DNA from: Spisula solida
Taxonomy: Eukaryota > Mollusca > Bivalvia > Venerida > Mactridae
Assembly: GCA_947247005.1 (NCBI GenBank)
Contig: OX365944.1
Location: forward strand, 19,753,501 to 19,817,500
Direction of reading: 5' to 3'
Length of the DNA: 64,000 nucleotides
Each line of letters starts with the position of its first letter. Positions within the stretch are counted from its first letter, which is position 1. The notes under the pieces are model-generated. The model ran no database searches, was not told the DNA's origin, and saw only the letters and a program-made list of their open reading frames with translations. Shown one piece after another: positions 29,061 to 39,818 of this stretch. Position numbers and translations under genes: made by a program.

Positions 29061-30019
29061 GAACAGATTACCCTAGTGCGCTACTATATATGACTAATAC
29101 ATACAATGATTCCTGTACTGTATAGAGGTTGAAAGTTACACCAGTTGTCGATCACCTTTAAATCAATTGATCCAGTCACTTGCGGCAAACTCAACCAGAT
29201 AACATGGCGCTGAATAAACTTTGCTTTATAGGTCACCTGGTCATGTGACTTGTAATAAACCGTCAACTGACCAAGTTATCTGACAGACTTCTTTATATGA
29301 GAGTCACCGGTTGGTATGTCCTACCCGAGGGTAAGGTTTTCCTATCCTAAATACGCTGGCAGATGATCGATTAATTTCTCTGACTTACCTGCGTCTACAC
29401 GACGTCTATCAAGATGTCCGACGTCGTTGTTTATCATGACGTCACGGAACGAACGTGACGTTGCACGCTAGTTAATGATAGAGTAACTATAGAGTCCCGG
29501 GTTTGATCCCCTTACTGAGCAGATTAAGTGACTGGATAAATAAAATAATAGGACAGTGACGTGGATGGAGTAAAAGTTTATTCGACTCAGCTGCGGAAAT
29601 TATCGGATTCGACTGCAGCTCACCCGATAGATTTCTCCGCCTTGCCAGAACTTTTTCATCCACGGCACTACCTAATATTCTCTATTCAATGGTAAATTAT
29701 AATCACATGGTCACCAAACAGTAGACAGAGTGATCTCTGGTTTGATGTAATGTCAATGGTGGTGGAGATGTGAATACACAATAAAATAGCATTAGTGGAC
29801 AGACAAGTTAAATTTACTGGTATTATGGCACATCGCTCGATTAGGGGAATAAAAAACACTGAACATAGATAGTCTTACAAATCTTTATTCCATAGTTTTG
29901 TAGATCATTAACATCACATATAGTAAATAAGACCATACAATGAAGTGTGTATGTTGCAGTCCTGCTACAATGTATGTTTATAGTATAGTACCCAACATAA
30001 ACCACAGGCCAAAGAAATG

Positions 30020-30144
30020 ATATCACAAAATGCAAGAGTTTTGAAATTCCCATCATCCGGTCATTACTATACAAAGAGAACAGTTCTCTTTGTATAATAA
30101 TGACCGGATGATGGGGAATTTCAAAACTCTGTATTTTGTGATAT
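30020..30144. mobile_element. Near-perfect hairpin MITE
   Basis: The left arm, tatcacaaaatgcaagag through ctatacaaagagaac, faces its complement on the right with almost no loop and only a few mismatches (one-base differences near tactat/ataata and ccc/cccc). TA at both edges suggests a TA target site. Confidence 0.85.
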
Positions 30145-30639
30145 AACTTCTTAGACCTGTGCTTGAACACAGAAAGAGTTCTAAAATGTGTACAAAAATA
30201 TTGTTTACACATTCAATACTTCATACAAACAAGCAAACTCACTAACTTGAGACCATATCAACACCAATGAACAATGTCATTATGATACAATTAAACAAAA
30301 ACATATTTTTTTAAATAAAAAATATATAAATAACAAAAAGGGTGTTTGTTCATCATCATATCAAATTTATATACTGGTAATGTAAAATCATATTCTGACC
30401 TGGTCAAAATTTTGCATATTGATATTCTGAAATAGTTCACAACGTTTATGGATACAATTTTTTAACTTCAGAAAGATGAACTTGATGTGCTTACTGCCAT
30501 CAATTTCACGAGCATAAAATTGAGCAAATATAGCGTAAACATTTTACAGTATATGCATTGAAATTTCGTTTTTATGTCTTATCCTGTATACTGATGGGAA
30601 TGAACACCACAGTCACCACTGAGAAAAGGGTTACAATAA

Positions 30640-31120
30640 CCACAAAGTCAAAAGATCAGAATACTTCTGTAAATGGAATGTTAAAAAGGCAGTCTAAAAG
30701 ACAGCTATAATCCCTCCGCATTCATGGATAGTGAACCTATACTGTATGTCAGCCGGCTTGATTAGAACTTGGTTCTGTATGTTTCTTCATTAGTTACACG
30801 TTTGCTACAAGTTTCATGCAATTCAGCCTAGGGGTTAACAAATTATGGAGAGGACACAAAATGAAAGGCTCCAACCTTTGACCTTGAACTATGACCTTGA
30901 GCCCACATGCTTGGAATGCTGGTTCTGCATGTCGTCTTCATTAGTTACACATTTGCTATTTATTTCATGCAATTTGGCCCAGGCGTTAAAAAGTTACGAA
31001 GCAGGCACGAAATGTAAGGCTCAAACATTTGACATTGAACTGTGAACATGACCTTTTTTGTTACAGACGGACGGAAACCATTCCTATAATCACCCCCCAC
31101 TTTGTGCTGGGGGATTAATT
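30640..31120 (+). repeat. Dispersed repeat with internal direct duplication
   Basis: Two related segments of about 135 bp, each with ttcattagttacac, tttcatgcaatt and a gaccttgaac-type phrase, followed by a tail ending ccactttgtgctggggg. Non-coding. Confidence 0.6.
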
Positions 31121-31325
31121 ACGTAAGCGTTAACTCAACATGGAATGCCCATAGTGAAATACATGCCTCCACCGAAACCCTGATTAGTATAAATAAATGA
31201 ATTCTCTAGACAGATCTAACTGCCAAGATGACCCTGTCTACAACCTTCATATAAATGAATGCTGAATATACAGCTTATAAATGGTAACATATTAGATGCT
31301 AAAAAATGTCCGATCTTCGTCTCAC

Positions 31326-31425
31326 AAGAATTGGATGCCTTGCAAGTGTCTATGGGAGTCACATAAAAATTGGATGCCTGACAAGTGTCTATGGGAGTCA
31401 CACAAGAATTTGATGCCTGACTTAT
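31326..31425 (+). repeat. About 50-nt direct repeats (gtgtctatgggagtcac family)
   Basis: gtgtctatgggagtcacat and attggatgcctgacaag occur in two to three tandem copies. Diverged relatives are at 17994-18080, 27650-27780 and 28008-28150. Confidence 0.65.
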
Positions 31426-31426
31426 T

Positions 31427-31432
31427 TTTATT
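31427..31432 (-). terminator. Possible ICMEL-like polyadenylation signal
   Basis: AATAAA on the minus strand about 360 bp past the stop. It overlaps a dispersed repeat, so its use is uncertain. Confidence 0.25.
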
Positions 31433-31792
31433 TTGTTTAAAACCTTTTTTCGTGAACAGGCCAATTTTCCGTTATGGAAAGTAGATTCCAGTTATTACAT
31501 CAATTCCAATTAAATCTGTAACCAGTTTAAACACTAGAAGGGTTTCAGACACAAAAACGTTGTCTCCCACAAAGGGCCATAAATCTGGCAAAAATAATCT
31601 GACCTAAATTTCTAACAATATGCAAAACAAGGTTTAGTACTAAGTATTCATATCAGTTTCATTGAAATCTGCCCAATGCTTAAGGAGAAAAAGCGTGGAC
31701 AAACTTTGTGATATCCATACAGACAGGCAGACGGACAGATTCTGACTTCCAGCACTAAATCAATAGGTCTCCTCCACTATATAATGACTAGC

Positions 31793-32021
31793 CTATACAA
31801 AGGCTTCCTTGGCTGTATCTTCTATTATAGCCATCACAGTAGAATGAAAGTACCTGCTTGGTTTCATTAAGTCTAAACATATTTCATAATGATCACAGCT
31901 TGGAATAATACGAAGTCTAACATCAGCGTCTGCTTGCTTTAATTCATCAACAAAACGATTGGCTGATGAGATCGGTACCACATAGTCTTCTGTACCATGA
32001 ACTATCACAATCTTCGGTAAT
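31793..32021 (-). CDS. ICMEL-like last exon, catalytic Asp and His
   Basis: Encodes LPKIVIVHGTEDYVVP (Asp486), RIIPSCDHYEICLDLM (His518) and ends AKEAFV with a TAG stop at 31795-31793. Acceptor ccatatttcag. Confidence 0.92.
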
Positions 32022-35000
32022 CTGAAATATGGTATACAACAACACTGTGTTCAGAGAAAGCTTGTGCCCCGGTGAAAGCCTTGTCCATAATAACTAACTA
32101 CATGTAAGTCAATCAAGGGCCAGAATTCCCAGAATGTTGGACATTTTTATATGGCGTTGACAATGAAAGGTACAATGTAAGGTATTTATGATGGTAAACA
32201 AGTATGCTAAGTTTGAAAGCAATACCTTAATGGCATTAAGACGGACAGACAGACAATCACTTTATGCCTCCCGCATCAGTAGATGCCGGGGCATAGTCAT
32301 ACAATAACACATGTAATACTTAACCCTTTACTCTATATACCACTAATACATAAACTAAAAATCAACCAATTGAGCTAATTCAATTTTTTTTTATATTTTT
32401 AATAAATTAAGAGTAAATATAATAGACTGGTGTCACATAAATAGGTTTAAGTTTTCAAACGAATTGCAGCAATGATTCAGCCAGTTTTTTTACCTTCCAC
32501 TCAGACAGTCATAGTGCATAGCCATTTGGTTTTATCCCTGCCTAATAGGCCAATAACCTCAGGCTTCAAGGGAAGAGACAGAAAGCTTGTGTGATACAAA
32601 ATATGAATCCATCAGCGTGCTGCCCAAGTTCTTTCCAAATAGACTCCTTGGTTCTTTAATGAATCCGGTGTATAGCACCGATACAAGCGAGACTTCTTCT
32701 GGGTTTCTAACCAGTACCTACCGCCTCCTCGATAGCCTAGTGGTTGAAATAAATTAGTATAAAATAAACTAACCAGTACCACTCGGTCACAGTTTCATCC
32801 ATTCAGTTATCATTCTTCTGAATTATACACCTATATGGCAATGTTGATATCGTCTTAAATATCACAAGCAGCAAGCTAAGATAAGACTAATAAAATTTCT
32901 TACCTGACCGGTTTAGTGAAAGTACTGACAATATATACCATATCTTACCTGACAGGTTTAGTGAAAGTACTGACAATATATACCATATCTTACCTGACAG
33001 GTTTAGTGAAAGTACTGACAATATATACCATATCTTACCTGACCGGTTTAGTGAAAGTACTGACAATATGTGTTGGTGAGAATCTATCAAAATGTTCAGG
33101 ACCATACATTGCACGTGTCATAGCAGATATGTCCTCTACACCTCGTGAACTCTCGTGTTTGAAATGGTCACCTATATGATACACACCAGCTAAACCTGTA
33201 TACAATAATAGTATTACTGTAACATTGAACATCAGCGCAGGGCTCGACACTAACACTGGTCCGCTGGTCCGAGACCAGTGAAAATCCTGAAGGACCAGTG
33301 AAAATTCTGGAGGACCAGTAACTGTCCTATTTACAAATTGGGTGCTTTTGCCCTGTCGGGCCAGTGGCAAAAATAGTTAGTGTCTAGGCCTGCAGCAAAT
33401 ATCAAGGACAGGGGTCCTATTGAAGCATAATGCCAAATCCTGAAAACGAGTCTCTATATCAGTTTCGGGTGCCACTAGCGCACACCCCTACTCCAAACAT
33501 TTGTTCTATTGTTAAATTCGGCTTATTGCAATTCAAATGACTATAACTTTGTCAATTCTTGGAATTTTTTCTCCAAATAACTTTCATTTTCTGCAGAAAT
33601 GTTCATTTATTCAGGGGTGTCAACAGGGCGAAATTAAAAATCAGGAAAATCAGGAAAATCATGTGCGGCTGAACATTTTGCCCCACAAGAGGCCTTCAAC
33701 CACATTGTTTCCATATTTAACTGTTTTTATTGAAAAAAATTCTTTAGAGCAGATTAAATTGACCAGAACTTTGCCATTTCTTGAGATATTTTCATCAAAT
33801 AACTTGTATTTAGGTCAGAGGTCATTGCTCAATCAGGAATGATAAATCCGGAAAATTTACACCCCTGTTTATTCTAAGGCAGTCAATCCAGATTTCTGGA
33901 TTATTCCGAAATAGTAGGACCCCTGAAAGGAATACATTGCAGGTCTTTAGCCACGTTGAGACACACCAAAATGCTTGCGTAGGTGAAAATTTTAGATATT
34001 ACCAAAACAAGCAGGTTTTTTAATCAGAACAAGAGCTATGATCACATGGCCATCCCCCATTCATACAGTGTCCTCTTTTCAGGAGACTTACATACCTGAT
34101 GTGGAAAGGTGCAAAAATTACAGGTACTCTTATTATATTAATGTAAGGTAACTTACCTATAACAGCTTTCACCGAGTTCCTGAGAGCAACAAGAGATGGA
34201 TGTGGTTCCATGGCAGTCAGTAAATCCCCCTCCTTCACTGTGACAACAGACTCATCAGATTCATCACCTGACTCAACATTCTCACCAACATCTCTTGTCT
34301 GGTTACTAGCAGTTTCAGATGGCTGGCTCCCAGCAGTTACAGGTGGCTGGCTCCCAGCAGTTACAGATGGCTGGCTCCCAGCAGTTACCAATGGCTGGCT
34401 CCCAGCAGTTACAGATGGCTGGCTCCCAGCAGCTACAGATGGCTGGCTCCCAGCAGTGATGGTTCCCTGGTTATCAGCAGCTGATTGCTCAATCAGCTCT
34501 TCTACAGTTTTAGACATACCAGGCGTATCTATAGTCCCCGAGATTTGAGATACGGACGATGTAACATCTACATACTCACTAGATATACTTCGAGCATATT
34601 CACCATTACTATTACTATCATCAATCACTTGAAAGGAATTAGAAGAACCTGAACTATGTCTATCTACATTATTTTCTGAGTCAGAATTTTCACCCGCTAG
34701 TTGTGTGAGTTGTGAGAAAGCAAAATGTCTGTCTCTAAAATAGAGCGGCGACGTGGACAAACGTGCAGAACTTCCACGTCTTTCTGTACCATAGAATATC
34801 TCCAGCATTGTCAATGCACATAAATGAGCACCAGAGGAATGACCAAGCAGTATTATGTTGTTCTGCAAAAGGAAAAAAAGATAAAATGTTCATGTACTTA
34901 ATGAATATATTTATTGCTATTATTATTATTCTTTTTCTTCAAAATATTGTTTTTCAGTCCAACTGTTCAACAGTATAGGAGAGATCATGTTTGTATACTA

Positions 35001-38000
35001 AGGGATTAGTACCCACCAGCTAGCTATTGGTGAATGACGGGTTTTATTGTTCATTCATCCAATAGATTGCTGGTGGGCATTTTGCATATTATGAATACGG
35101 TGATCTCTCCTATTTCAGTCATTATTGGAGCCAACTATGCGGAGTGTCAAGCTAGGGAGTTATACCAGAACCACTTTTAACGACTTTGGTATATTGTGGC
35201 CTGGGATACAACCTGAGACCTCTCACACTTGGAGCAGACGCTCTACCACAAGGTTAATGAGGCAGACGAATATTCTTTGAAGACAAACAGTTTCATGGGT
35301 AACTTTATTCATGCACGGCAAATTATATTTATTTTCAAATTTAGACACAAGTCTTGGAAAGTAAATACATGGTGGCCTGGGGTGGTATTCAATATTGATC
35401 TTACTTGACATAAGGATAAAGTAAAAGACAACCAATCAGATCACACCAAACCAAACTCTTGGTCAGTAACAAGCGATATGATTGGCCATTCTTATTCTTC
35501 AATTAAATAAGATCAATAGAGAATACCACCCCAGATCTCTTTTTTACAAGACCAGACCCAGAGTATTTAACATAACTTCAATGTTTTCTACCTTGTCTCC
35601 ATTATAATGTTCAACATTTTCCCGTAGCCAATCTAAACATTCCACCATATCTTGAACCATATCATCCACATGACCCTATATAGATGGAAAACATTTAACA
35701 ATGAATTGTATTAAGATAAAGTCAATGAATGAAAGAAGTGCAGAATGCTGAGCATAGCGTTTATTTGCCAGTCAGCTTTCTGCTGAAATATGGCAGGCAT
35801 ATGAGTGCCTCTACCCATATTTGAACCCAGGTCGCCTGACCAATGAGCTACGGAGACTGTTTTTCTAATGATTGGGATATGTCAATTGAATTCTAGTAAG
35901 AGGTAATTTTTTTATATTTATTAGATTCTCAGAAATATCCCAGACACTAATGAGGGATGGATACATGTCTGGAAATATGAAGAGGTTCATTTGGTATACA
36001 TGTGTAATAATAAATAAGGTTGTTGAATACCAGTTATTCTGGCTGACCATATCTAGACTAGGTACATTTAACAGACCTTGTTATACAGTCTGACACGACC
36101 GACGATTTTGCTTATATAGACAAAGAGCAAAATAGCATTGTGTAACGTTTGATATACCGGTGTAAGCGACGTCAAGTTTTTTATAATGATATATTTATGG
36201 TGTCATGCAGGTAAACAAGTAAAGTAAACAACATAATCGCGCAAAGTAATACTGGCTTAAGATACAACTGCGTGTTTAAATCATGAGAAAATCAGAGTAC
36301 AATATTCTAAAGCCATAGTTTTACGACCTTTGTAGATAATTCCTACACTTCAGAACTCCCAACTGTTGTATAACAGCCTGCATACTATGGTTCTTCATAT
36401 TTATTTCTTAAATATACAACAGAAAGTGTCACTGACCTTAGGATATGTTGAATGGTTAGCACAGCATACAATAACACCGAGTCGGTTAGCAATAGCTGAA
36501 CATAATAGACCATACATCTTCTTGTTCCCCGATCCCCATGCCCCACCGTAAGCAAACATTATAACAGGTAACTGATCATCCTCATCTCCTTGTCGAGACC
36601 TCGGGAAATACAAGTCCAACTTCTGATTCCTACACCCATAAGTTCTGTCCTGAAACATTTAATGCAGATCTAATGATTTTTTAAAATAGTTTAAAATATT
36701 AGATTTAGACTTACAATCGGCATTACAAGTTGGTAAAGCTGTCATCGATATAATTATTAAGCAATATCGATGTATCAAGGGTATTTTTTAGCCAATCGCT
36801 TATCGATTCACATTTTGAAATATTGATACAAGGGTTGTTGAATGGAACCACCAAAATCCTCACTTTTCCTGCATTAAACACTTTTCTTGGTTAAAAGGAA
36901 GTTTACAAACATACATGTACATCAAATATAAACTCAAAACAAAATTAGGGTGCTATTTTCAAATACTTAGTACCCAATATATACAGTGTAGAATGGCTAA
37001 ATAAGTGCATCATGACCAGTGGGCCTGTTACAGGTGAATCAAAATGTGCAACTTGATATTATACAATATCGATGTATCTTCTTTACTTGTCTCCCCATAT
37101 ATCAGAATCACCGATATGCCACTTATCGTACCAATGACAGCTATACAAAGTGATAAACATATATTTTACCACATTACGACTCAGGGGTGTCAATATTCCT
37201 AATTAATCCGGAATTCCAGCTTTACCTATCGTGAAAAAGCTATGATTTCTGGTCAAAATAAAAGTTATTTAATAAAAAAATATCTCAAGAAATGGCAAAG
37301 TTATGGTCAATTTAATCTGCTATGAAGGATTTTATTCTATACAAACTGAATTAAATATAGAGTTTGGCCAAAATGATCGGCCGCTTATGATTTTCACCAT
37401 TTTAAATTTGGCTATCTATAAGTACTTTCCTCCAGGATTAGTTTTATATACATATTTATATACATGTACTGATAAGATACTAGACTCAGTTATATTGCTT
37501 ACACCACCCCCCCTGCCAAGTATTCGAAAAGATTGATACTTATAACATATCTGCATTGAAATTATGTAAATGTGTTGAAATATCGAAGACACATCAAAAT
37601 GTCATTTATCTGTTGATAGAAGATGTGCTGTATAGAAAGATTCTTTAAACTAGCGGGCCACTTAACAATTTTGCTACTGCTTCATGAACAAGTTAAAATG
37701 ACATATATTTACCCAGCGCCAAGACAGGTTGGGTCATGTCAGCAGCAACACGTTTTGGACAAAATGTTTATACAAAGCATGAATACCTTGCAAACTATAA
37801 AAAGAAACATTCATCTGCTTTCATAAAATATTAATTAATTAATAGGTATAAGTCATAATATGAACCTTCATTATTTCCGAGGCTGGTGCTGTCTTGTAGT
37901 ACGCCTTCCACTGGAAGTAGAGAGCTGCAAACCTTAGTGAAGTCATCATACTCTGTATTATACTTAGATTCAATGCATACACTTTCTTAGGGTTGAATGC

Positions 38001-38126
38001 TCGGCGATATTTATTCCGGATATTCGGCCAGCCATATGCCAGGTTACACATCAGGGCTGCGACGTAAGGTAGCAGTACTGTGGACGATACAGCCAGAGCT
38101 GCCACCTTCACCACACCCGCCACCAT
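31793..38126 (-). CDS. Isoprenylcysteine methylesterase-like alpha/beta hydrolase
   Basis: Coding exons on the minus strand are 38126-37866, 36649-36437, 35675-35592, 34862-34157, 33195-33039 and 32021-31793. They give 1650 nt, 549 residues, in one frame across GT-AG introns. Residues 1-87 hold a hydrophobic segment (VVKVAALAVSSTVLLPYVAA), probably a membrane anchor. The hydrolase domain follows: oxyanion motif YGGAWGSG (121-128), nucleophile elbow GHSSGAH with Ser195, GVYHIGDHF and FDRFSPTHIV, Asp486 in HGTEDYVVP, and His518 in SCDHYEICLDLM. The order and spacing match plant prenylcysteine methylesterases (ICME/ICMEL) except for about 190 Ser/acidic residues inserted after the nucleophile helix. 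ICMEs remove the methyl ester from prenylated C-terminal cysteines; animal substrates are inferred. Kynurenine formamidase is a relative, but ICMEL fits better. It faces GGPS1 head to head. Confidence 0.86.
32022..33038. other. ICMEL-like intron with SINE and dispersed repeat
   Basis: Holds a dispersed repeat ending gcctcccgcatcagtag (32140-32300), a family A SINE fragment (about 32540-32735, minus), and gcctcctcgatagcctagtggttga at 32731, a tRNA-like head of the family seen at 56890. The donor duplication abuts the exon. Confidence 0.6.
32896..33060 (-). repeat. 45-bp tandem duplication of an exon-intron junction
   Basis: Four copies of a 45-bp unit containing, on the minus strand, cagtactttcactaaacc, then gtcag and gtaag. 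Potential donors follow bases 33039, 32994, 32949 and 32904, exactly 45 bp apart. The copies differ mainly at ccg/cct before gtcag. Confidence 0.93.
33039..33195 (-). CDS. ICMEL-like exon 5, ending at a duplicated donor
   Basis: 157 nt encoding LAGVYHIGDHFKHESSRGVE through FDRFSPTHIVSTFTKPV. The last 29 nt plus the first 16 nt of the intron form a 45-bp unit repeated in tandem downstream. Only the donor at 33039/33038 keeps the frame open into the next exon. Confidence 0.88.
33196..34156. other. ICMEL-like intron with a MITE copy
   Basis: Contains the inverted caggggtgtca MITE at 33612-33867 and, at 33240-33400, a self-similar stretch with tggtccgctggtccgagacc and repeated aggaccagtgaaaat. 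Otherwise nothing recognised. Confidence 0.6.
33612..33867 (-). mobile_element. MITE, caggggtgtca family, inverted copy
   Basis: Reverse complement of the 26340-26606 element. The left end is caggggtgtcaac and the right end is ttacacccctg, one change from the perfect terminus. Confidence 0.8.
34157..34862 (-). CDS. ICMEL-like exon 4, nucleophile and repeat-bearing insert
   Basis: 706 nt. It opens NNIILLGHSSGAHLCALTML (Ser195) and closes SLVALRNSVKAVI plus one base. Between them lies a long polar insert with stretches such as DSNSNGEY, then six 8-residue repeats of the type TAGSQPSV (residues about 322-369), then acidic ESGDESDESVV. Confidence 0.88.
34310..34455 (-). repeat. 24-bp coding minisatellite in the ICMEL-like gene
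   Basis: Six units, on the plus strand ggctggctcccagcagttac plus agat. The period is a multiple of three, so the repeat stays in frame and encodes eight-residue units. Confidence 0.93.
34975..35113. mobile_element. Hairpin MITE in ICMEL-like intron
   Basis: Termini ataggagagatca and tgatctctcctat are perfect inverted repeats. Inner arms cccaccagctagctattgg and ccaatagattgctggtggg also pair. 139 bp. Confidence 0.82.
35377..35534. mobile_element. MITE with ctggggtggtattc termini
   Basis: The 14-bp ends ctggggtggtattc and gaataccaccccag are perfect inverted repeats, followed by attgatctta/taagatcaat. 158 bp, in the same intron as the 34975 hairpin. Confidence 0.85.
35592..35675 (-). CDS. ICMEL-like exon 3
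   Basis: 28 codons: GHVDDMVQDMVECLDWLREN then VEHYNGDK. It corresponds to the plant helix before the nucleophile strand. Acceptor ctatatag, donor gtagaa. Confidence 0.87.
36437..36649 (-). CDS. ICMEL-like exon 2, oxyanion-hole motif
   Basis: 71 codons in phase 0, from DRTYGCRNQKLDLYFPR to CCANHSTYPK. It contains PVIMFAYGGAWGSGNK, the HGG-type oxyanion element with Tyr in place of His. Donor gtcagt, acceptor tgtttcag. Confidence 0.9.
37182..37415 (+). mobile_element. MITE, caggggtgtca family, truncated copy
   Basis: Begins caggggtgtcaatattcc and follows the 26340 element through atatctcaagaaatggcaaa. It stops near ttaaatttggct without the right terminus. Confidence 0.7.
37866..38126 (-). CDS. 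ICMEL-like exon 1 (coding part), membrane segment
   Basis: The ATG at 38126 (context aatATGg) is the first in frame after the acceptor at 38150. It encodes MVAGVVKVAALAVSSTVLLP and, near its end, YYKTAPASEIMK. The donor is gttcat, a weak but valid GT. Confidence 0.8.
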
Positions 38127-38958
38127 ATTTGTCTGTTCAGACTCCGGACCTATAAAAATAAACTGCAAACTTATACCTTACCTCAAATCAATTAATAAAT
38201 GTATGTAATTAGACTATTAAAGGTAAAAAACATACTAAATCAGACCAATTATTAATCTATTATTCAATTAGTGAAAAAATAGTTAGGTTGTGTTCACATT
38301 ATGCAATGACAAAACTATCCATTTTCAGTGTAGTCGCAAACACCAATAAAATGAAAACTATATCTGATAGTTCCCCTACAATTAACCTACAAAATATCAT
38401 AATCATAATAATGTTTTGATAAATAAATATATGAACTGTTCAACATGGAAAATTTTTAAAAGTTGGAGCCTGTTGCCTAACCAAAATAATACCAAATGGT
38501 GCAATCAAGTGCTTTACTTTATCTATGCAATAGCATGCTTTTTATATACACTCCCGCTATACGGCCTATTGCTTGCTCCCCCCTGACCGTGAAATTTCGA
38601 TTCCGGAGAAACAGGTTTTATCCTGTAATGTTGATATCGAGAATAGTGATAATTGGCATACCTGACATTTGGATATGGTGAAATTGTCACATTACACTAA
38701 GTCAAACATAAACAATATGCAAAGTCATTTCATTTACTGACATTGATGTATTATAAAACAGTTCCAATCAAGCGAAATGATTTGCATGTGAGTGCAGTTA
38801 AATTAGGTACGAATCATCCATGGTACGAATAACATCGGAAGCAACACTGATAAATGAGATTTACTAGATAAAATTATCAAAACGCTGAAGAAATGACATG
38901 CTTAAAGTGTTCCCTTCCTGCCATCATCAAGATTACACAAAGTAGACTTTGTCCTTAC

Positions 38959-39070
38959 CGCTAAAGCTATCTAGACCGCCGGAAATTACAGACCGACAAC
39001 CTTGCTGTGGTTACCTCCTCTTGCAGTAGCCTAGTCCGGAAATGAACGGAAGTTATACCATCCTAAAGCG
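38959..39070 (-). other. Probable 5' untranslated exon of the ICMEL-like gene
   Basis: On the minus strand a good donor (gctttagcg|gtaagg) lies at 38959/38958, upstream of the acceptor at 38150. No ATG occurs in the last 45 bases before it. The exon's 5' end is not visible; 39070 is a guess. Confidence 0.5.
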
Positions 39071-39300
39071 AAAGTAGAAAATAAAAGAAAAAATGCAATC
39101 TTTGTGGTAGAATTCAGTTTGTACAGGAAAATGCACATGAATTTTTCAATCATTTTTCAAAATGGAGCAGAGTTTGTGTGTAACGGTTTAATATTCTTCA
39201 TATTTCCACGTCAACCGTCGTTGATCATCATGTGGGCTAATTAATGCATTCGAGTGATCTCCCTTGAACACGGTATTGACAATTTGTAAGCGATTTTTCC
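38960..39300. promoter_or_regulatory. Candidate bidirectional promoter, ICMEL-like / GGPS1
   Basis: The region between the divergent 5' ends holds three ETS-type words close together: ccggaaat at 38979-38986 and 39036-39043, and acggaagt at 39046-39053. ETS/GABP sites are common in animal bidirectional promoters. No convincing TATA box was seen. The first GGPS1 exon should lie in or just right of this region; a possible donor is ttt|gtaagc near 39287. Confidence 0.45.
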
Positions 39301-39800
39301 TATTTGTTTTGTTCCTTTAGTTTACTTAATAGGTCATTTTAATTAATGTAGTGCTAACCATCTTTTAAAGAGTTATACTGTATGATTTTTCTGTTAAATA
39401 GACTGTTCAAATAGTCCTAGTAATTGGCATTTAATGTTTTGCAGTACTGTTCGGATATAAGATTATTTCGGATATATTATATTCCTAATTGTTAAACATA
39501 TTTACTAGTAGTCAATAGTGTTATTAACATTGTTTAAATGAAGTGATATTTAATATCCCAAAACAATGATCATGTCGAATGAAAAGATTACTCATACCCT
39601 GTATAGTTAAAAAAGGATCAACATCATTTCTCATGATTTGTAAATGAGTCATCGTGCAATTAGTCGAAGCTAAAAATAAGTCCTGTCATACAGATTTTCT
39701 TTATATAGTAAACATTTATATTTAAAATCATTCAGTACATCAGTTGACATTTTGTGTTACCTACATATTAATTATTTTCTTGACAGAAAGTTCCAATACC

Positions 39801-39818
39801 ATGGACTCAACAGAGAAG
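39801..39818 (+). CDS. GGPS1: GGPS1 first coding exon
   Basis: Encodes MDSTEK. The context accATGg is a strong start, with acceptor tcttgacag ending at 39786 and donor gtaatt. Phase 0. Confidence 0.85.

Larger units (their letters stand above)
18298..31792. other. Intergenic region between JNK and the ICMEL-like gene
   Basis: Tail-to-tail interval of 13.5 kb. It holds two minisatellites near 19-20 kb, a promoter-like patch near 20.4-20.65 kb, MITE-like and dispersed repeats (22.6, 25.85, 26.34, 30.02, 30.65 kb) and SINEs (28.4, 28.86 kb). Short reading frames here have no recognisable domain. JNK 3' UTR probably takes the first part. Confidence 0.6.
35676..37865. other. Two ICMEL-like introns flanking exon 36437-36649
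   Basis: The first has a tRNA-like fragment near 35815-35862 (minus: tagctcattggtcag, gggttcaaata). The second has an AT-rich stretch with repeated atcgatgtatc words (36740-37090) and a truncated caggggtgtca MITE at 37182-37415. No further exons. Confidence 0.55.

Noticed and set aside
33035..33370. Minus-strand frame extending upstream of ICMEL-like exon 5
   Set aside because: Only the part below 33195 is coding; the upstream part follows a good acceptor (tgtatacag) and reads a repeat with aggaccagtgaaaat.
34210..34548. Plus-strand open frame rich in GWLPAVTD repeats
   Set aside because: It is the antisense shadow of the 24-bp coding repeat in the ICMEL-like exon, which has splice sites and a conserved domain on the minus strand.
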